From NCBI GenBank assembly GCA_007922195.1, contig ML681963.1:135648173-135712172 (forward strand): DNA of 64,000 nt, given 5' to 3'. Numbering within the stretch: position 1 is the stretch's first letter; every line of letters starts with the position of its first letter. Under the pieces are notes generated by a model. That model was not told the origin of the DNA. It did no database searches and was given only the letters and a program-made list of their open reading frames with translations. Origin of the DNA: Podocnemis expansa (lineage: Eukaryota; Chordata; Testudines; Podocnemididae). The position numbers were made by a program, and so were the translations under genes. Shown piece by piece: positions 48,281 through 59,970 of this stretch.

Positions 48281-48628
48281 GGCTATGTCTACACTAGCAA
48301 ATTATTCTGGACTAAGCAAACTGACCTAAAATTTTTTTTACATCAAACTAGCCACAGCTCAGTTAGAACTAGTTAGTTCAAACAGTAAGTTTGAATTAAC
48401 TGCTTAGTTCAAACTTGCCACTTTGGCTAGTTTGAATTAGCACAATGTAGACATGCTAGTTTGAACTAAATAAGTTCGAACTAGTGGTTAGTTTGAACTA
48501 AGTGTGGCTTTTTAGTTTGCAATAACTTTTAGTTTGAACTAAAAAACCATGTTTAGTTTGAACAAACTTCAAAATACTTAGTTTAGACTAAGGAAGCCTG
48601 AACAAAGCTTTTAGGTGTAGACATAGCC
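48281..48628. mobile_element. MITE built of AGTTTGAACT words
   Basis: The ends GGCTATGTCTACAC and GTGTAGACATAGCC are perfect inverted repeats. The flanks TAA and TAT may be an aged 3-bp duplication. The interior repeats AGTTTGAACT and AGTTCAAACT in both orientations. No coding frame. Confidence 0.82.
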
Positions 48629-49980
48629 TATCGCATTTGCTACTCTCTTATAAAGCAGTAAACTATTCTGGCTTGAGTTAGACAGGTACAGGTAGTGCCA
48701 CAATGTTCAGTGTTGCTTTGCACATTTGCTGCAGTTAGGTTTTGGGTTTCAAACAGTTCACTAATTTCCTTTGCACTGAATTTATTGGCAGAGGTGTGAA
48801 ACCAATGGCATTTCTTCCCACCTTAGCTTCACTTTAGCACAGCCCTAACCTAAGCTGGTCACGTGTTCTCCCCCAGGAGTGTGCAAACACAAAGCGTTGT
48901 GACTGGGAGATGCTAACTTAGATTTTTTTTTTCAGTAATAAGGAAGAGTCATAATAAAAATGAGAAGTAAATTCAAGAATTGGTGGTATGTTTTGGGCTG
49001 AATAGTTCTTTAATGATCTAGGTCAGAAGCAGTTGAGAAATATCAGCAACCTAATGCTGAAAATGACCTTTACTTGATTTGGGAAAAGTGGAACCTATGC
49101 AGTTTGTAAGAGTGGAACAATTAATAGTTGTGATGTTCCCCCCCGACCCTCTGATTTACTTTCCTTTTTCATTGTATTTCAGCCTGGAGTGAATTTTGCT
49201 TTAGTAACATTTGGTGGCAGAGTCCGTGAGGTGAAGTGCAGTGATTTGATTGTGTACAGCATAGTATTTTATCTTATGAGACTGAAACTGATTGGAGCTA
49301 ACATTGCAGTCATTTGGGTTTCCATGTCCAGTTTTCAATAGCTTTTGGGGCTTCAAATAAGAAAAAATCAATCAGCTGAATATTTACAATAGTCAACCAA
49401 AATTTTTTTTTGTAAAGAGTAATGGGTTTCTTTGTTTGTTTAGAAGAGGTTTTCTCGTACTGAAATTGAAGTCTGTAGTGAATAGCTTGCTATAGCTCTG
49501 TGTGTATGGGGGGTGTGTGTTTGTGTTACTGTAGTTAAATGTTTGACTGTTCAGTGTAAGATAGACGTGGTACTGTTTTACTTACAGGGCCTGCTTTTGC
49601 TCCCACTGTAGTCAGTGATAAAACTCCCATTGATATCAGTGGGAACAGGACTGGACCTAGTAATGTAATAATATTTTTGTGGCAGTCCATGGGCTCCGTT
49701 CTTCCATCTTAGTATTTGTACTATGTAATGTTTGTTTATTGCAATGACTGGTTCTATTCTTTTAATACATATATAAGCAGCAATATAGGCTGAAACTTTA
49801 ATACATATAGATTGAGAATCTTCTGAACAAGACAATACAAACTCTTATTGTTATCTTGAATACATACGTATTTTTATAATTCTTTCATCTTGAGTAATTT
49901 ACACAGTTTAAAGCATAGAAGAAGAAGAATATTTCAGACCCTCCTGATTTTAATTACAGCTTTACGTATTTTTGTTGCAG
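48629..49980 (+). other. Intron before exon 14, nothing recognised
   Basis: Ordinary AT-rich intron sequence with no nameable repeat. Confidence 0.5.
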
Positions 49981-50021
49981 CCATTGCAAAGATGGAGTGA
50001 TGAGTTGTGAGAACAACATTG
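49981..50021 (+). CDS. OTOG: Otogelin-type gene, exon 14 (VWC-like end)
   Basis: A 41-base micro-sized exon with acceptor 'ttgttgcag' and donor GTAAGT, phase 2 in and phase 1 out. It encodes CHCKDGVMSCENNI. C.C.DG...C is the end of the VWC-like knuckle, paralogous to exon 6. Phase fits both neighbours exactly. Confidence 0.92.
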
Positions 50022-51179
50022 GTAAGTAGAGAACAAAGAAAGATGCAGATTAAGGCATGGAAAAGAGATGGCTTAGACAGAGTTTCCTGCTTCCATGGTG
50101 TCACTTTGATTATAGTGGAATGCTCAACAGGCATAAAGGTGTATGTAAATCCTCACTAGGCAGGACTGACACCTTAAATTATAAACTTAAGCAATAATAT
50201 AGCCAAAAAGGTCTTAGAACAAAACAATAGAAGCTCTGTTGAAAGTACTGGGTAACAGTGACAAATTACTTTTTACATCTTTTTTTTTTTTTTTTGTACA
50301 GTGAAATGTTTTCAGCTGGATAGTACAACCTAAGCTTATTATGTAATGTAGATAGCAGATTTTTACATGGGGCAAACATGGGCCAGTTTTGTTTCACAAA
50401 AACTGGAAATTTCTAATGTTCTTCCAAACTTGTATTTGTTCCCTCTAAGTATTAATTCTGTACCATCAGTTTTTACTTTCTTTCTAAAGTGGGATAAATG
50501 TCATGAGAATGAGACTATAGTGCAGTGTGCATCTGTAAAAGGGGAACATTAATAATTACTTCTTGTATTTATAGTATTTTTACTCCGATGAATGGGCTCC
50601 TGAGCGCATTAGGAGCTGGACTTTGCAAATATTTCCCCTTTATTTTAGATCAAATATGCTAACTTGCAGTGAGATGCAGGAAGTTTCAGTTTGTTTTGAA
50701 TCTCTGGGTCCTTGACTCATATAAATAGTGTAACTGAGCCCATTTCAGCATGCCACTGCAAATATAGGAGTACAGCAGTTTCTTTGATGTGTGGTACCAC
50801 ACTCAAGAATCTGATGACAAAGGCTGTAGATTCTCCAAGCAGCAGGCTTTTTCAGGAACTAAAATTCAGTTCCCTAAAACACTTGCATGGCTAAAGGAAT
50901 AGAGGATTCCTTCACTAGAGCTGTCAGAATTAAACAGTGGAAATACCCAAAGCATCATTTCTTTAAAGGTTAAAACAAATGAACAAAGAAAACCAAAACA
51001 AAATGTTGCAGGTTCCAGCTTGGTCCTTAAGAGCAGGCTGGTTCAGGAGTATACAAATTTGGCAGAAGTCCTAATGGTTTTTCACCTTCTTCTGTAGCAA
51101 GTGCTTAGATCACTTGTTGGTGGATTCTTTGTACCTTCAATTCTTTAAATTATGATTTGAGGACTTCAGTAACTCAGCT
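50022..51179 (+). other. Intron between exons 14 and 15, first part, nothing recognised
   Basis: No nameable repeat or exon before the CR1 fragment at 51180. Confidence 0.5.
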
Positions 51180-51304
51180 CTAGGCTAGGAGATCTATTAC
51201 AGGAGTGTTGGGGGGAGTGAGGTATTGTGGCCTTCCTTTTTGCAGGAAGTCAGACTAGATGATCATATTGGTCCATTTTGACCTTAAAGTCTAGGAGTCT
51301 ATGA
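51180..51304 (+). mobile_element. CR1 LINE 3' end fragment
   Basis: 'ggaagtcagactagatgatc' followed by 'ttttgaccttaaagtctagg' matches the old CR1 3' end. About 125 bases remain. Confidence 0.75.
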
Positions 51305-51850
51305 GACGTGAAGTTTCCTCTGTAACCCTGCTGTGTCAGTCAGTGACCTGCAATCCACAGCTCTGTATTCTTACTTGAACCACCAATGGGCCCTTACCAA
51401 CAACAGGGGGAAATTCAGCCCAATCCCTAGGGCCTTCAGCCCCAAGCTACTTGTTATCCACACTTCCCTCCACAGCCAACACTCACCTTTTGTTAACATA
51501 CAGCCTCTAGTTCTCTTCTGAACCTGGTCCACTCTTGCATCAGGTAGTAATGCCCTTTCCTGTGCTAGGGGGATTGTGGAACCTTCTCTTGGCTGGTTGT
51601 TAAGCTTAATGAATCTCATTACTGGGTATTGGTCCCTTTACCATACATTTATCTTTGTTTATTTTCCAGTTGGATCAGATTCATAATGACTTTAGGGGGG
51701 TTAACTGTCAGACCAAGGATTATAGATAAACCCACCACCATTTTTGGTCAAATCAATCTCTGGTTTCAGTCAGCACTTTTAAATTTTCAGAGCTTTCCAC
51801 CAAATCTGAAACTTGAGGTATGATGAATGTTTGCTATATTTATTTTCCAG

Positions 51851-52004
51851 TGCATGAGTGCCCAGCTGACCAGATTTATGTTAACTGCAGTAATCCACAA
51901 GCTAATATGGAGTTTAGCAGAGAGAGAACCTGTGAGAATCAGCTGCTAAACCTCACTTTCTCAGCACATCTTCCTTGTCTTTCAGGATGTGTTTGTCCAC
52001 AAGG
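51851..52004 (+). CDS. OTOG: Otogelin-type gene, exon 15 (start of the next TIL-like module)
   Basis: The exon is 154 bases, with acceptor 'attttccag' and donor GTAAGT, phase 1 in and phase 2 out. It encodes VHECPADQIYVNCSNPQANM and then TCENQLLNLTF and CLSGCVCPQG. The CP....Y..CS and CL.GC.CP.G cysteines are TIL-like, but the middle carries an ERTCENQLLNL insert that I associate with otogelins rather than mucins. Two N-glycosylation sites (NCS, NLT) are present. This is the last exon I can see. The next must begin in phase 2. Confidence 0.93.
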
Positions 52005-53320
52005 GTAAGTCCAAAGCAACCATGTCTTTCATTGCAACAACAAAGATGGCTGTACTTCCAGTAGGTGACGGTTCAATAGTTAATTGCTTTGTGTTACTTT
52101 TTTAGTGGTAAAAAATACAGCACTAGTGTTGTTGGGGCAGGGGAAGCAAGAGCAAGTTCTGTTCTTAAGGATTCACCAGTCAAAAGAGCTGATCCTGTGG
52201 AGAACTAAGAGGTGACGGATGGGTAGCATCAAATCTCTGTTACCTGATAATGAGGCCATAGGGGTTGGCAAATATAGCTGGAGCTTTTGCTGACACTGTG
52301 CCAGCAAATCCATTGAACTTTTTTGGCATCAAATGGAACACATTGAAGTATGTGAGTAGAAGTTGTTATAAAGAAAAAGAGGGAGATTTTTAAAGGCATG
52401 AATAGAAGTTAGGTGCCCAAATTCCATTAGCTTTCAATGGAAATTAGGACTTGTCTACACCTGAAACAACCTCACTTCAGTAAGCAGGGGGGGCATTCTC
52501 TGTCTAGCTAGGAAAGGTGTGTGTCCCTATAAGGGCTGGAGATCCAGTGAGTGACATTCTATGGCAGCTATAGCCCAGGTCAGCCTGGAGGTGTTGACTG
52601 ACCCTCACCAAGTGACTGGAGGGGGTAGATGGGTTCTACACAGCACCCACTCCCTGACCCAAGGAAGTGGGAATTGTGGAATACCAGGTTTTGTCAGAAT
52701 CTACTGTAGGCACTATGCCAGTTGTGCTCTTCCTGGGAAGGAATTTTTCCCCTCACTACCAGACTGGTCAAGGAGAAGTGGGTTTCTTTTATCTTTATCA
52801 CATCAAGTTGGGGCAAAAATGAAACAAGAATTAGGCTGTGATGTCATAAGCCATTATGTAAACATGGTGTGGATGTGTAGTGTAGGTACTCTGCAGGTAA
52901 GGGATACAGAAATCAGATAAAATAGATTGGTGAAAGATTTAAAGGAGATATTCTTTAAAGGTGTGGAAATGGAGTCAGGGGGCTCAGGGCTACTATAATT
53001 GGTGTGGCGGGGAACCGACCCTCCCCCCTCCCGAAACCTTGATAGTAGGAGGGTGGTGAGGTCCCAGCGGTGAGTTGGTTGGGGTCCAGGCAGGGAACGT
53101 GAGAGGTCTGATGGAACACCTCCCCTCCTCCCCGTCCCTCCAGATATATTTTGAAATGACTGTGGAATTATCTGTATTATACCCTCTTGTCTGCTACGTA
53201 CTCCCAGACATTTAAGATTAAAATTGTGGCCTAATAAAACCACATGCCATGTGTCCTGCCCTTCTTCCAGTATAGAGAGCCAATGCTGCAGCAGCACAGC
53301 TGTTATAGTGCTTCAGTGTA
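52005..53320 (+). other. Start of the intron after exon 15, nothing recognised
   Basis: No exon with the required phase or cysteine pattern was found. Two overlapping frames at 52561-53297 have no family character. Confidence 0.5.
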
Positions 53321-53323
53321 AAA

Positions 53324-53675
53324 CAGTGGTTCCCAAACTTTTTCAGGCTGAGGACCCCTTTTTGACAAAAAAGATCTTTGCAGCCCACCTGGCTGATTAT
53401 GTAATCTGGCCCTCACCACTGGGACAGCTGGCAAGTGGCGCTGCCACCACCATTACCTGCACTGCTGGGGAGCCAAGCTGTGGCAGCCCTGGCCCCCTGT
53501 CCTTGCCCCTGCTGGGGAACTGCCATGGCCTCATTCCCCTGCCAGGATCTGGCCACGGGGAGGAGAGGTAGCACTGGCAGGGATCATCAGGGCTGCAGCT
53601 GGATTCCGGTCCCAGTAGGGAGAGGCTAAGTGGGTCCCCTGCAACACGTCTGCAGACCCCTCGGGGTCCTCAGAC
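53324..53675. mobile_element. hAT-type element, left part
   Basis: The left end CAGTGGTTCCCAAAC is followed by 'tttttcaggctgaggacccc', a common hAT MITE start. Near the far side 'gcagacccctcggggtcct' looks like its right subterminal part, but the right end is replaced by the next element. Confidence 0.6.
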
Positions 53676-53861
53676 CAATGTTCCCTCTAACTACTCATAG
53701 ACTGTGTGTGCAAACAATTTCTTTGTGTGCGCAAAAACATTTCTTTGTGAGCACCAATGTTAGCACAATTGAATTTTTTTGTGCGCACTTTATCTTGTTG
53801 TGTGCGCAGGTTTTATGACGCGTGTGCACATGCACATGCACACAGCTTAGAGGGAACAGTG
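53676..53861. mobile_element. Small MITE with CAATGTTCCCTCTAA ends
   Basis: The ends CAATGTTCCCTCTAA and TTAGAGGGAACAGTG are inverted repeats 186 bases apart. The interior repeats 'ttctttgtg(t/a)gc'. The same ends occur at 55673-55842. Confidence 0.7.
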
Positions 53862-53869
53862 CCATGACC

Positions 53870-54312
53870 CCCTCCACTCCCCGCTTCTGCTCCCCACTAG
53901 CCCTGATGCCAGCTCCTCCGCTCCCCGCCAGCCCCGACTCCAGCTCCTCCAATCCTGGCTTCTGCTCCCCACCAGCCCCGACCCCGGCTCCTCTGCTCCC
54001 CGCCAGCCCCGACCCCCACCGCTCCCCACTTCTGCTCCCTGCCAGCCCCGACCCCAGCTCCTCCGATCACAGACCTGCGCTGGGGTCCATGCTTGCTGCA
54101 CCAGTGAGCTGAGGCAGCTGTGCCACTGCTCACTGGCACAGCTTACAGGGAACATTGGGTTGGGGCTGGCGGGGAGCAGAAGTGGGCAGCGGAAGAGCCG
54201 GAGTCGGGGCTGGCAGGGAGCAGAAGCGGGGAGAGGAGGAGCTGGGGTCGGGGCTGGCAAGGAGCTGAAGCAGGGATCGGAGCTGGGGTGGGGGCTCCTG
54301 GGCTGGGAGCAG
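53870..54312. repeat. GC-rich inverted array
   Basis: Positions 53870-54080 are C-rich units around 'gccagccccgacccc' and 'agctcctc'. Positions 54160-54312 are the G-rich complement ('gtcggggctggc', 'gaggagctgggg'). The arms form an imperfect hairpin around 54081-54160, where 'gcttacagggaacattg' resembles a right MITE end. Frames across both strands are artefacts of composition. Confidence 0.75.
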
Positions 54313-54411
54313 ATTAGAAGCGGGGGATAAGCTCATGCCACATGGTGGGGGGAGGGTTGATGTGTAAGGGAACGTTTTGTTTCCCTTTCAAGTCATTGCA
54401 GCCACATAGGT

Positions 54412-54606
54412 CAGTGGTTCCCAACGTTTTCTCTGCCATAGCACTCCTTGCTACCTTTAATTCATTTGAGGCACACTGCCATATAGTTTCCAAATGAAGC
54501 CATATATTTTCATGAGCCAATGAGCCAATCCAGAGCTCTTTGAGTAGTTTTTCAAAAAATTTTGTGACACACCTGTGTGCTGTGGCACACTGGTTGGGAA
54601 ACAGTG
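54412..54606. mobile_element. hAT-type MITE, 195 bp
   Basis: The ends CAGTGGTTCCC and GGGAAACAGTG are inverted repeats. The flanks ACATAGGT and AGATAGGT agree at 7 of 8 bases. The interior 'gccatagcactccttgc' and 'gtgctgtggcacactgg' are also complementary. Confidence 0.82.
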
Positions 54607-55672
54607 AGATAGGTAGACACAACACACAAATTCCACCCAAGATTCAGAATAAACACAGAAAACTGTATAGGACCTTATGTTGCTTTATTAACACCCAGCA
54701 TTTCTACAGCACTTTCCATCCCAGGATCTCTCAATGGCTCACTATAATAGGCATTCACACATGCCTGGCTCTGTGGTATCCAAGAGGCACACCCCGCCTG
54801 TGCTCACATTTAAGTGAATGGCCCTGACAATACATTATAGGCAAACTACATGTGTACTCCCATTTTGATATCTTTACCAAGTGCCATAAACAATGGCTTT
54901 AGGAGGAGGTGTCCCCTCCATGTATTTTTAGGACAGCTCTGTTTTCAGTTGGAAGCTGGTAAAGGAAAGTTCAAAGCTTGCAGACAAGAACAACACAAAA
55001 CTGGTAGATGGGGATTGTAGCAGAGAGAGAAAGCAGCCTGATCTAACTTTTTCAGTAGAATGGAAAAACTGTCATTGACCTTAATTAACATTAGCTCAAG
55101 TAATATATAGGCCTAAATCAGGGTGACTTCTTTTAGCTCAGTGAGTGAGATCTAGTCAGAATTGGCACATTCATTAGGAAGCTCTAAAAAATAATAGAAT
55201 TGTATTGGCTATCTGAGATCATCAGCTATTATCAGTGTAATTTCTTACAAATTTTCTTTATGTATTTTCACATCTTCTAAAGGTGAGCTGAAATTATAGA
55301 CAACCAAAATGTTTGTTGTTCCGGAAAAGGTAATGGCTGGTACACTGAACACATTCTTAGATGTTTGTCACCTATACACTGACAGAGGCTTCAGTCTAAT
55401 GAATAATATTAAGACAGAGCCTTGTAACAGGTTGGTTGTTTCTTGTCTAGACACACTAATGCACATCAAGTCATATCTAAGTGCTGGATTCAGTGCTGAC
55501 CTAGACTTTGTATATGCATTCTGGAAAAGTGACAAAGACAGGCGTCAAAAACTGAGGTGTAGAGGAGGCTTGATAGGCAGCATCATTGCTTCATATTTGT
55601 TTAATAAAAATGTTAAACTGAAATACTGTGGTTTTATTAATTTACTAAAGTTTGAACAAAAAGACATCTATA

Positions 55673-55842
55673 CAATGTTCCCTCTCTAAGCTGGTGATGC
55701 AACTGAGCAAGTTATGGATGCACTTGGGGAGCCGATGGGCAGTGGCTCAGAGGCCCGGTCCTGGGACAGAGAATGGGTAGGGAACTTGCTCAGCTGCATC
55801 CATAAGTTGCTCAGGTGCACCATCGGCTTAGAGGGAACATTG
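55673..55842. mobile_element. Small MITE with CAATGTTCCCTCT ends, 170 bp
   Basis: The ends CAATGTTCCCTCT and AGAGGGAACATTG are perfect inverted repeats, and the next part 'aagctggtgatgcaactgagc' pairs with 'gctcaggtgcaccatcggctt'. I see no clear target duplication. Confidence 0.78.
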
Positions 55843-57802
55843 CTTAGGGGTATGGCTTTTTCATGGCCCTGAGCAGGATAGCTGTTTCAACCTAACATTT
55901 TAGTGTCAACCAAGCTTTTGGCACCTAAATCCCTTGGGCTTGAATTTGCTAAGAAAGATTGTCATCCTCAACTACCGTTTGATCCTTTGAAAATCTCTTC
56001 CAAAACGTACAATAGGGCCAAACCCTCAATTTGGGGTCAATCAGCATAGTTTCAGTGAAGTCAATGGAGCTACTCCATTTAATACCTGCTCAATACTTGG
56101 CTCAAAGTTTCTGTTTTTCCTCTGGTGTTCTGGTTTCCTGTGGTTTCTACTTGGTGCTCACAGCCCTTTTATCTTGACATCTATTGAACATTAAAAGTAA
56201 TTTTCAAACTTCTCAGGTGCTATGGAGTCCCTCATTCAATCCAGTTAGAAATCTGGTAGTATGATGACAAAATTCTTTGTGAAAGTTAGAGCAGTATGGA
56301 TTTAAAAACAGGTCTGTCATCTGTAACTACAAAGATTTTCTGAAGGCCTCCTTCACAAAGTCCAGACCCTTTTGCAATGGTACTACATATGTCAGGAACC
56401 CTTTGGAAGGTAAGGATAGAGAGCTGTTTCTCAACAGGCTGGACACCAGTGCTAATCCATTCTCCATTTGCTGGAAATTGCATACAAAATAATACATTAA
56501 AATAATGTTATTTAGGTTGCAAAGTCAAGCACTTGAAAGTTAGGAAATGCCACATTTATGATTGCCCGTGCAACCTTATTTCTGACCCATTGTTTATTAT
56601 GGTTCACAGTTAATTGCATAACTGCATAGTATTTTTTTTTCCCATGGGATTCTTGCCTCATTCAGTACACAGGATGGGCTCACAATGAGACAGTTATAAA
56701 ATGATATGCCATGACTAGGATTTGCACTGAAAATATCAGTCTGTACTGATAAAGCAGAATTGAAAGAAAATATTTAAATGTTTCCTGTCAAAAATGTAGG
56801 ACTTGGTCCCGGTTAATAGGGTGGAATGTTTCAGGCAAACACTGTCAACCTGTTACAGTTCTTTAGGTGAAACTCCCTGTGGGGCAGCAAAAGAGGTTTC
56901 TATGACCTGGCAATGTTTTCTTGTGAAATTGAATCTGGCCGCAAAGGCTTGTGTTTTGGCCTCTTCCACAGGGGCATTCCTATAAATAGCCAAAATGAAG
57001 CGAACACCTCATTTATAATGTTTTCACTGCCTGGTATCACTTCAGGTGACTCAACATGGTACCAAAATCTCACTTTACACAGCCTTGGAAGCTTGGTTTT
57101 GTTTTTGAAAGTTAATCTAGCTCTAATCTGGGTAAGCAGTGACACATGCTCCTAATTGTGTGTAAAGTCAAGACACACAGCAATTTCAACACTTCTTGTA
57201 CTAAACTTGGCCCTCCGTATCCATAATTGATGTACATATATGGTATCTGTTTGCTTTCTTCCTCATCTGTAATAATAGAAGCTTTTTATGGGTTCTGCCT
57301 ATTGGCCTAAAGCTTAACATTTGGGTGGAAAGAGGGAGGGAGAGAGGAAAATGGACTGAGATGTGAGGTTGGCAAATGTAAGTGTTCTGTAAGAAGTCAT
57401 TTGAGCTGAAATGTGGACACAAAATCCTGCCTTACACTTGATCTAATCTAATGACTCCTAGGTGCCAAAAATGAATATTTGGCAGATAGGAAGATTTAGA
57501 CTTCATTGGTAATTCTAGCTATCTGCAAGATGCCCTAATGCACCAGGAGGATGTGAAGACCTTCTAAGATGTCAAATTATTTTTGCACAGGGCAGTTTTC
57601 TACAGTTATTTCCAGAACAGGAAATAGGCCATTTACTGCATTCATACTCAGTATGCTGGTAGTATCTTTTTTTGAAAACTCTGTATTTTAATCAATGAGA
57701 ATAATTTAGACTCAGCAACAGTTAGGAGTGAGTGGGAGGGTTGGGAAAAGCTAAGAAGAGATTTTCACCTCATTCATTATGCCAGAGATGCATCTTTGAT
57801 TT
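55843..57802 (+). other. Intron, nothing recognised
   Basis: Ordinary AT-rich sequence. Frames at 56803-57155 lack the cysteine pattern expected of a further exon. Confidence 0.5.
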
Positions 57803-58018
57803 AGTTCCAAAGGGGCAGCCATGTTAGTCTAGTTCAGTAAAACAAACAAGAAGTCCTGTGGCACTTAAAGACTAACAAATTTATTTATTGCATGAGCTTT
57901 TGTGGAAGAAAATCCCACTTCATCAGATGCTTCAAAGCATCTGGCAAAATGGGATTTTCTCCCATGCAAGTTCATGCAATAAATAAATTTAACTGCCACA
58001 GGACTTCTTGTTTATCTT
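57803..58018. mobile_element. Penelope terminal repeats, head-to-head palindrome
   Basis: The left arm starts with the outer end 'ccaaaggggcagccatgtta' and runs to 57932. The right arm is its inverted copy from 57933 to about 58013. On the minus strand the left arm has an intact CTGATGA (57920-57926), a stem II hairpin (57902-57919), AAAA in place of GAAA (57898-57901), CTC (57894-57896) and the GCAT/ATGC stem I pair. The right arm is more decayed (CTGGCAA). Confidence 0.85.
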
Positions 58019-58204
58019 TTGATTTAGTGGAGCATACAATAAACATAGATGAAAGCTGACAGGACAATTATTCTGTTGTCTTGCCTCAATGAATCAGTCA
58101 TTAGAACTAAATGTCAGTGTGACAGGTTACCATTGTCATGAACTACAACTGGAACCTACTTTTCTGTAGAGTTCTGGAAGAGTCTTTGTACCTATAGAAT
58201 TGAA

Positions 58205-58315
58205 TCAAATCATAAGGTTGGAAGGGACCTTGTAAGATCATCAAGTCCAACCCCCTGGGGCTTGAACCCAGGACCTGCTGCAGATTAAGCAGAGGTGCTA
58301 GCTACTACACTATGC
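58205..58315 (-). mobile_element. CR1-type LINE 3' end fragment
   Basis: 'ataaggttggaagggacctt' then 'tcaagtccaaccccctgg' is the reverse of a CR1 3' end. It is followed by 'ttgaacccaggacctgctgc', seen in some CR1 subfamilies of reptiles. Confidence 0.75.
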
Positions 58316-59607
58316 TTTTACTTGCTTTAAAAGTGATCAGTTGATATAGCTGTGTTTTGTCTTTAGGCGTATTCCCCTAGATGAGGAAAATTAAAATAAA
58401 ATAAGAGTATTTTGATATCTGATAGCTGTATGTCACTGTCTTAATCAGTTTGCATCAGTTGCTCTTAGTACAAAATGAAGTTTTGTAATGTTGAAATAGC
58501 ACTTAATCATATGAAATGACACTTCCTCCCTGTTTTCTTTTTTAAAGTAGGACTATGGGGAGGAAAATTGTTCCAGGAATATACCTTGTGCTTCTTTGGC
58601 AAATGTAGGTCCTGTTCCTTTTATATGAAATATTTCATCTTTTCACTTACCCAATATCTTCTCAGAACTTTTAACACCAACATTTTCTTTTCTTTCTCTG
58701 ATTATTTGACTATTTTCTCTACTTCCATGCTCTGTCTCAGGAGGGTTAATAATGTCCTGTTCATAACATAGTTGTTACGATCCTTCAAACTAAAACTCCA
58801 GTTGTTTGCTAAGGAACACACATAATTCAGTATAGCTGAATAGTTTTATATGGTCTTTAATCAGAACACAAAGGCAGAGAGCACTACTATGTTTCTGTAC
58901 TCCTTAGCTGCTAATTGTCAAGGTTTCACATAAAACAATTTTGATCCCGATCCACTGAAAGATTTCTGTTGACTGAAATAGGCATTGGACCGGCCAGATC
59001 CACATTCATCACTGACAAAGGGGAGCCCTCATTGACCACGTCTACACTGTGGCTTTAAGTCAACTTAAATAAAGCCCAGGCCACACTGCAAGCCAGCAAA
59101 GTCAACTTTCCTGGTTACTGAGGCAGACTTTATAACTTCCACTTATAAAGCTGACTTTACCTTTAAGTTGACGTGGCCTGGGACTTGCCTTAAGTCAACT
59201 TCACTGGCATACTAACCATAGAAAACATGGTGATGGGGGCTGGAGAGAAGACACAACACAGCTGGGAGCATTGCCAGCTGTGTGTACCACATCCAAACTC
59301 ACCATGTTCCCCAACCTGATCCAGCATCTCCTGTGCTTGTCAGTCTGACTCAGCATCTCCTGCACTTCTCAGTCCAACCTGGCATCTCTCTCCTTCCCCC
59401 TACCTGATCTGGTGTCTTTCCCCCTTCCCAGCCCAACCCCTCATCTCTCCCAGTCTCCAGCATGACCCTGCGTATCTGTCTCCCCTTCTCCAGTCCAACC
59501 TCCTGTGTCTCTCCCCTTGCCCTTCTCAGCCTGACCCTGTGTGTCTCTCCCATTATCCAGCCCAACCCCTTGTGTCTCCCGTTCTCAGCCTGACCCCTCT
59601 GATGTTG

Positions 59608-59970
59608 TTGTAAACAAACAAGGAGTCCTGAGGCACTGTTTAAGATTAACAAATTGATTCATTGTATTAGCTTTTATGGGAGAAAATCCCACTTTGTCAG
59701 ATGGAATTTACAGAATGGTAGGAAGTAAATGCAGGGGAGTGGAAGACATAGGATCAGGTCACACTGTAACATCAAATCAAAGCAGTTGTTAAGATTTGAA
59801 CACTGGGAAACAGCACATAGAAAGAAAGAAAGAAACCTGCTAGTTCTTTCGGATTAGATTGTGTGAAAGAAGGATTAAATCATGATTATGGATTTCTTTC
59901 TCATTACAACAGGTGATTTGACATCAACTTCCGCTATTGTGCTGTTTCCCAGTGTTTGCATCTTGACAAC
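59608..59970. mobile_element. Penelope fragments in inverted arrangement
   Basis: 59608-59820 is minus-sense: 'aacaaggagtcctgaggcac', the hairpin 'tgggagaaaatccca', then the untranslated region. Positions 59880-59970 are plus-sense ('tttctcattacaacaggtg', 'ctgtttcccagtgtttgcat'). A short GAAA microsatellite and unrelated bases lie between. Confidence 0.7.

Noticed and set aside
55309..55689. A 126-codon + frame starting MFVVPEKVMAG
   Set aside because: The C-terminal end runs into a MITE and the remainder shows no recognisable domain; no evidence of splicing into the host gene.
58560..58607. A possible short exon between 'aaagtag' and a GT, encoding a cysteine-containing peptide
   Set aside because: Exon 15 ends in phase 2. 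In the required phase this segment ends in a stop codon, and no TIL or VWC pattern is present.
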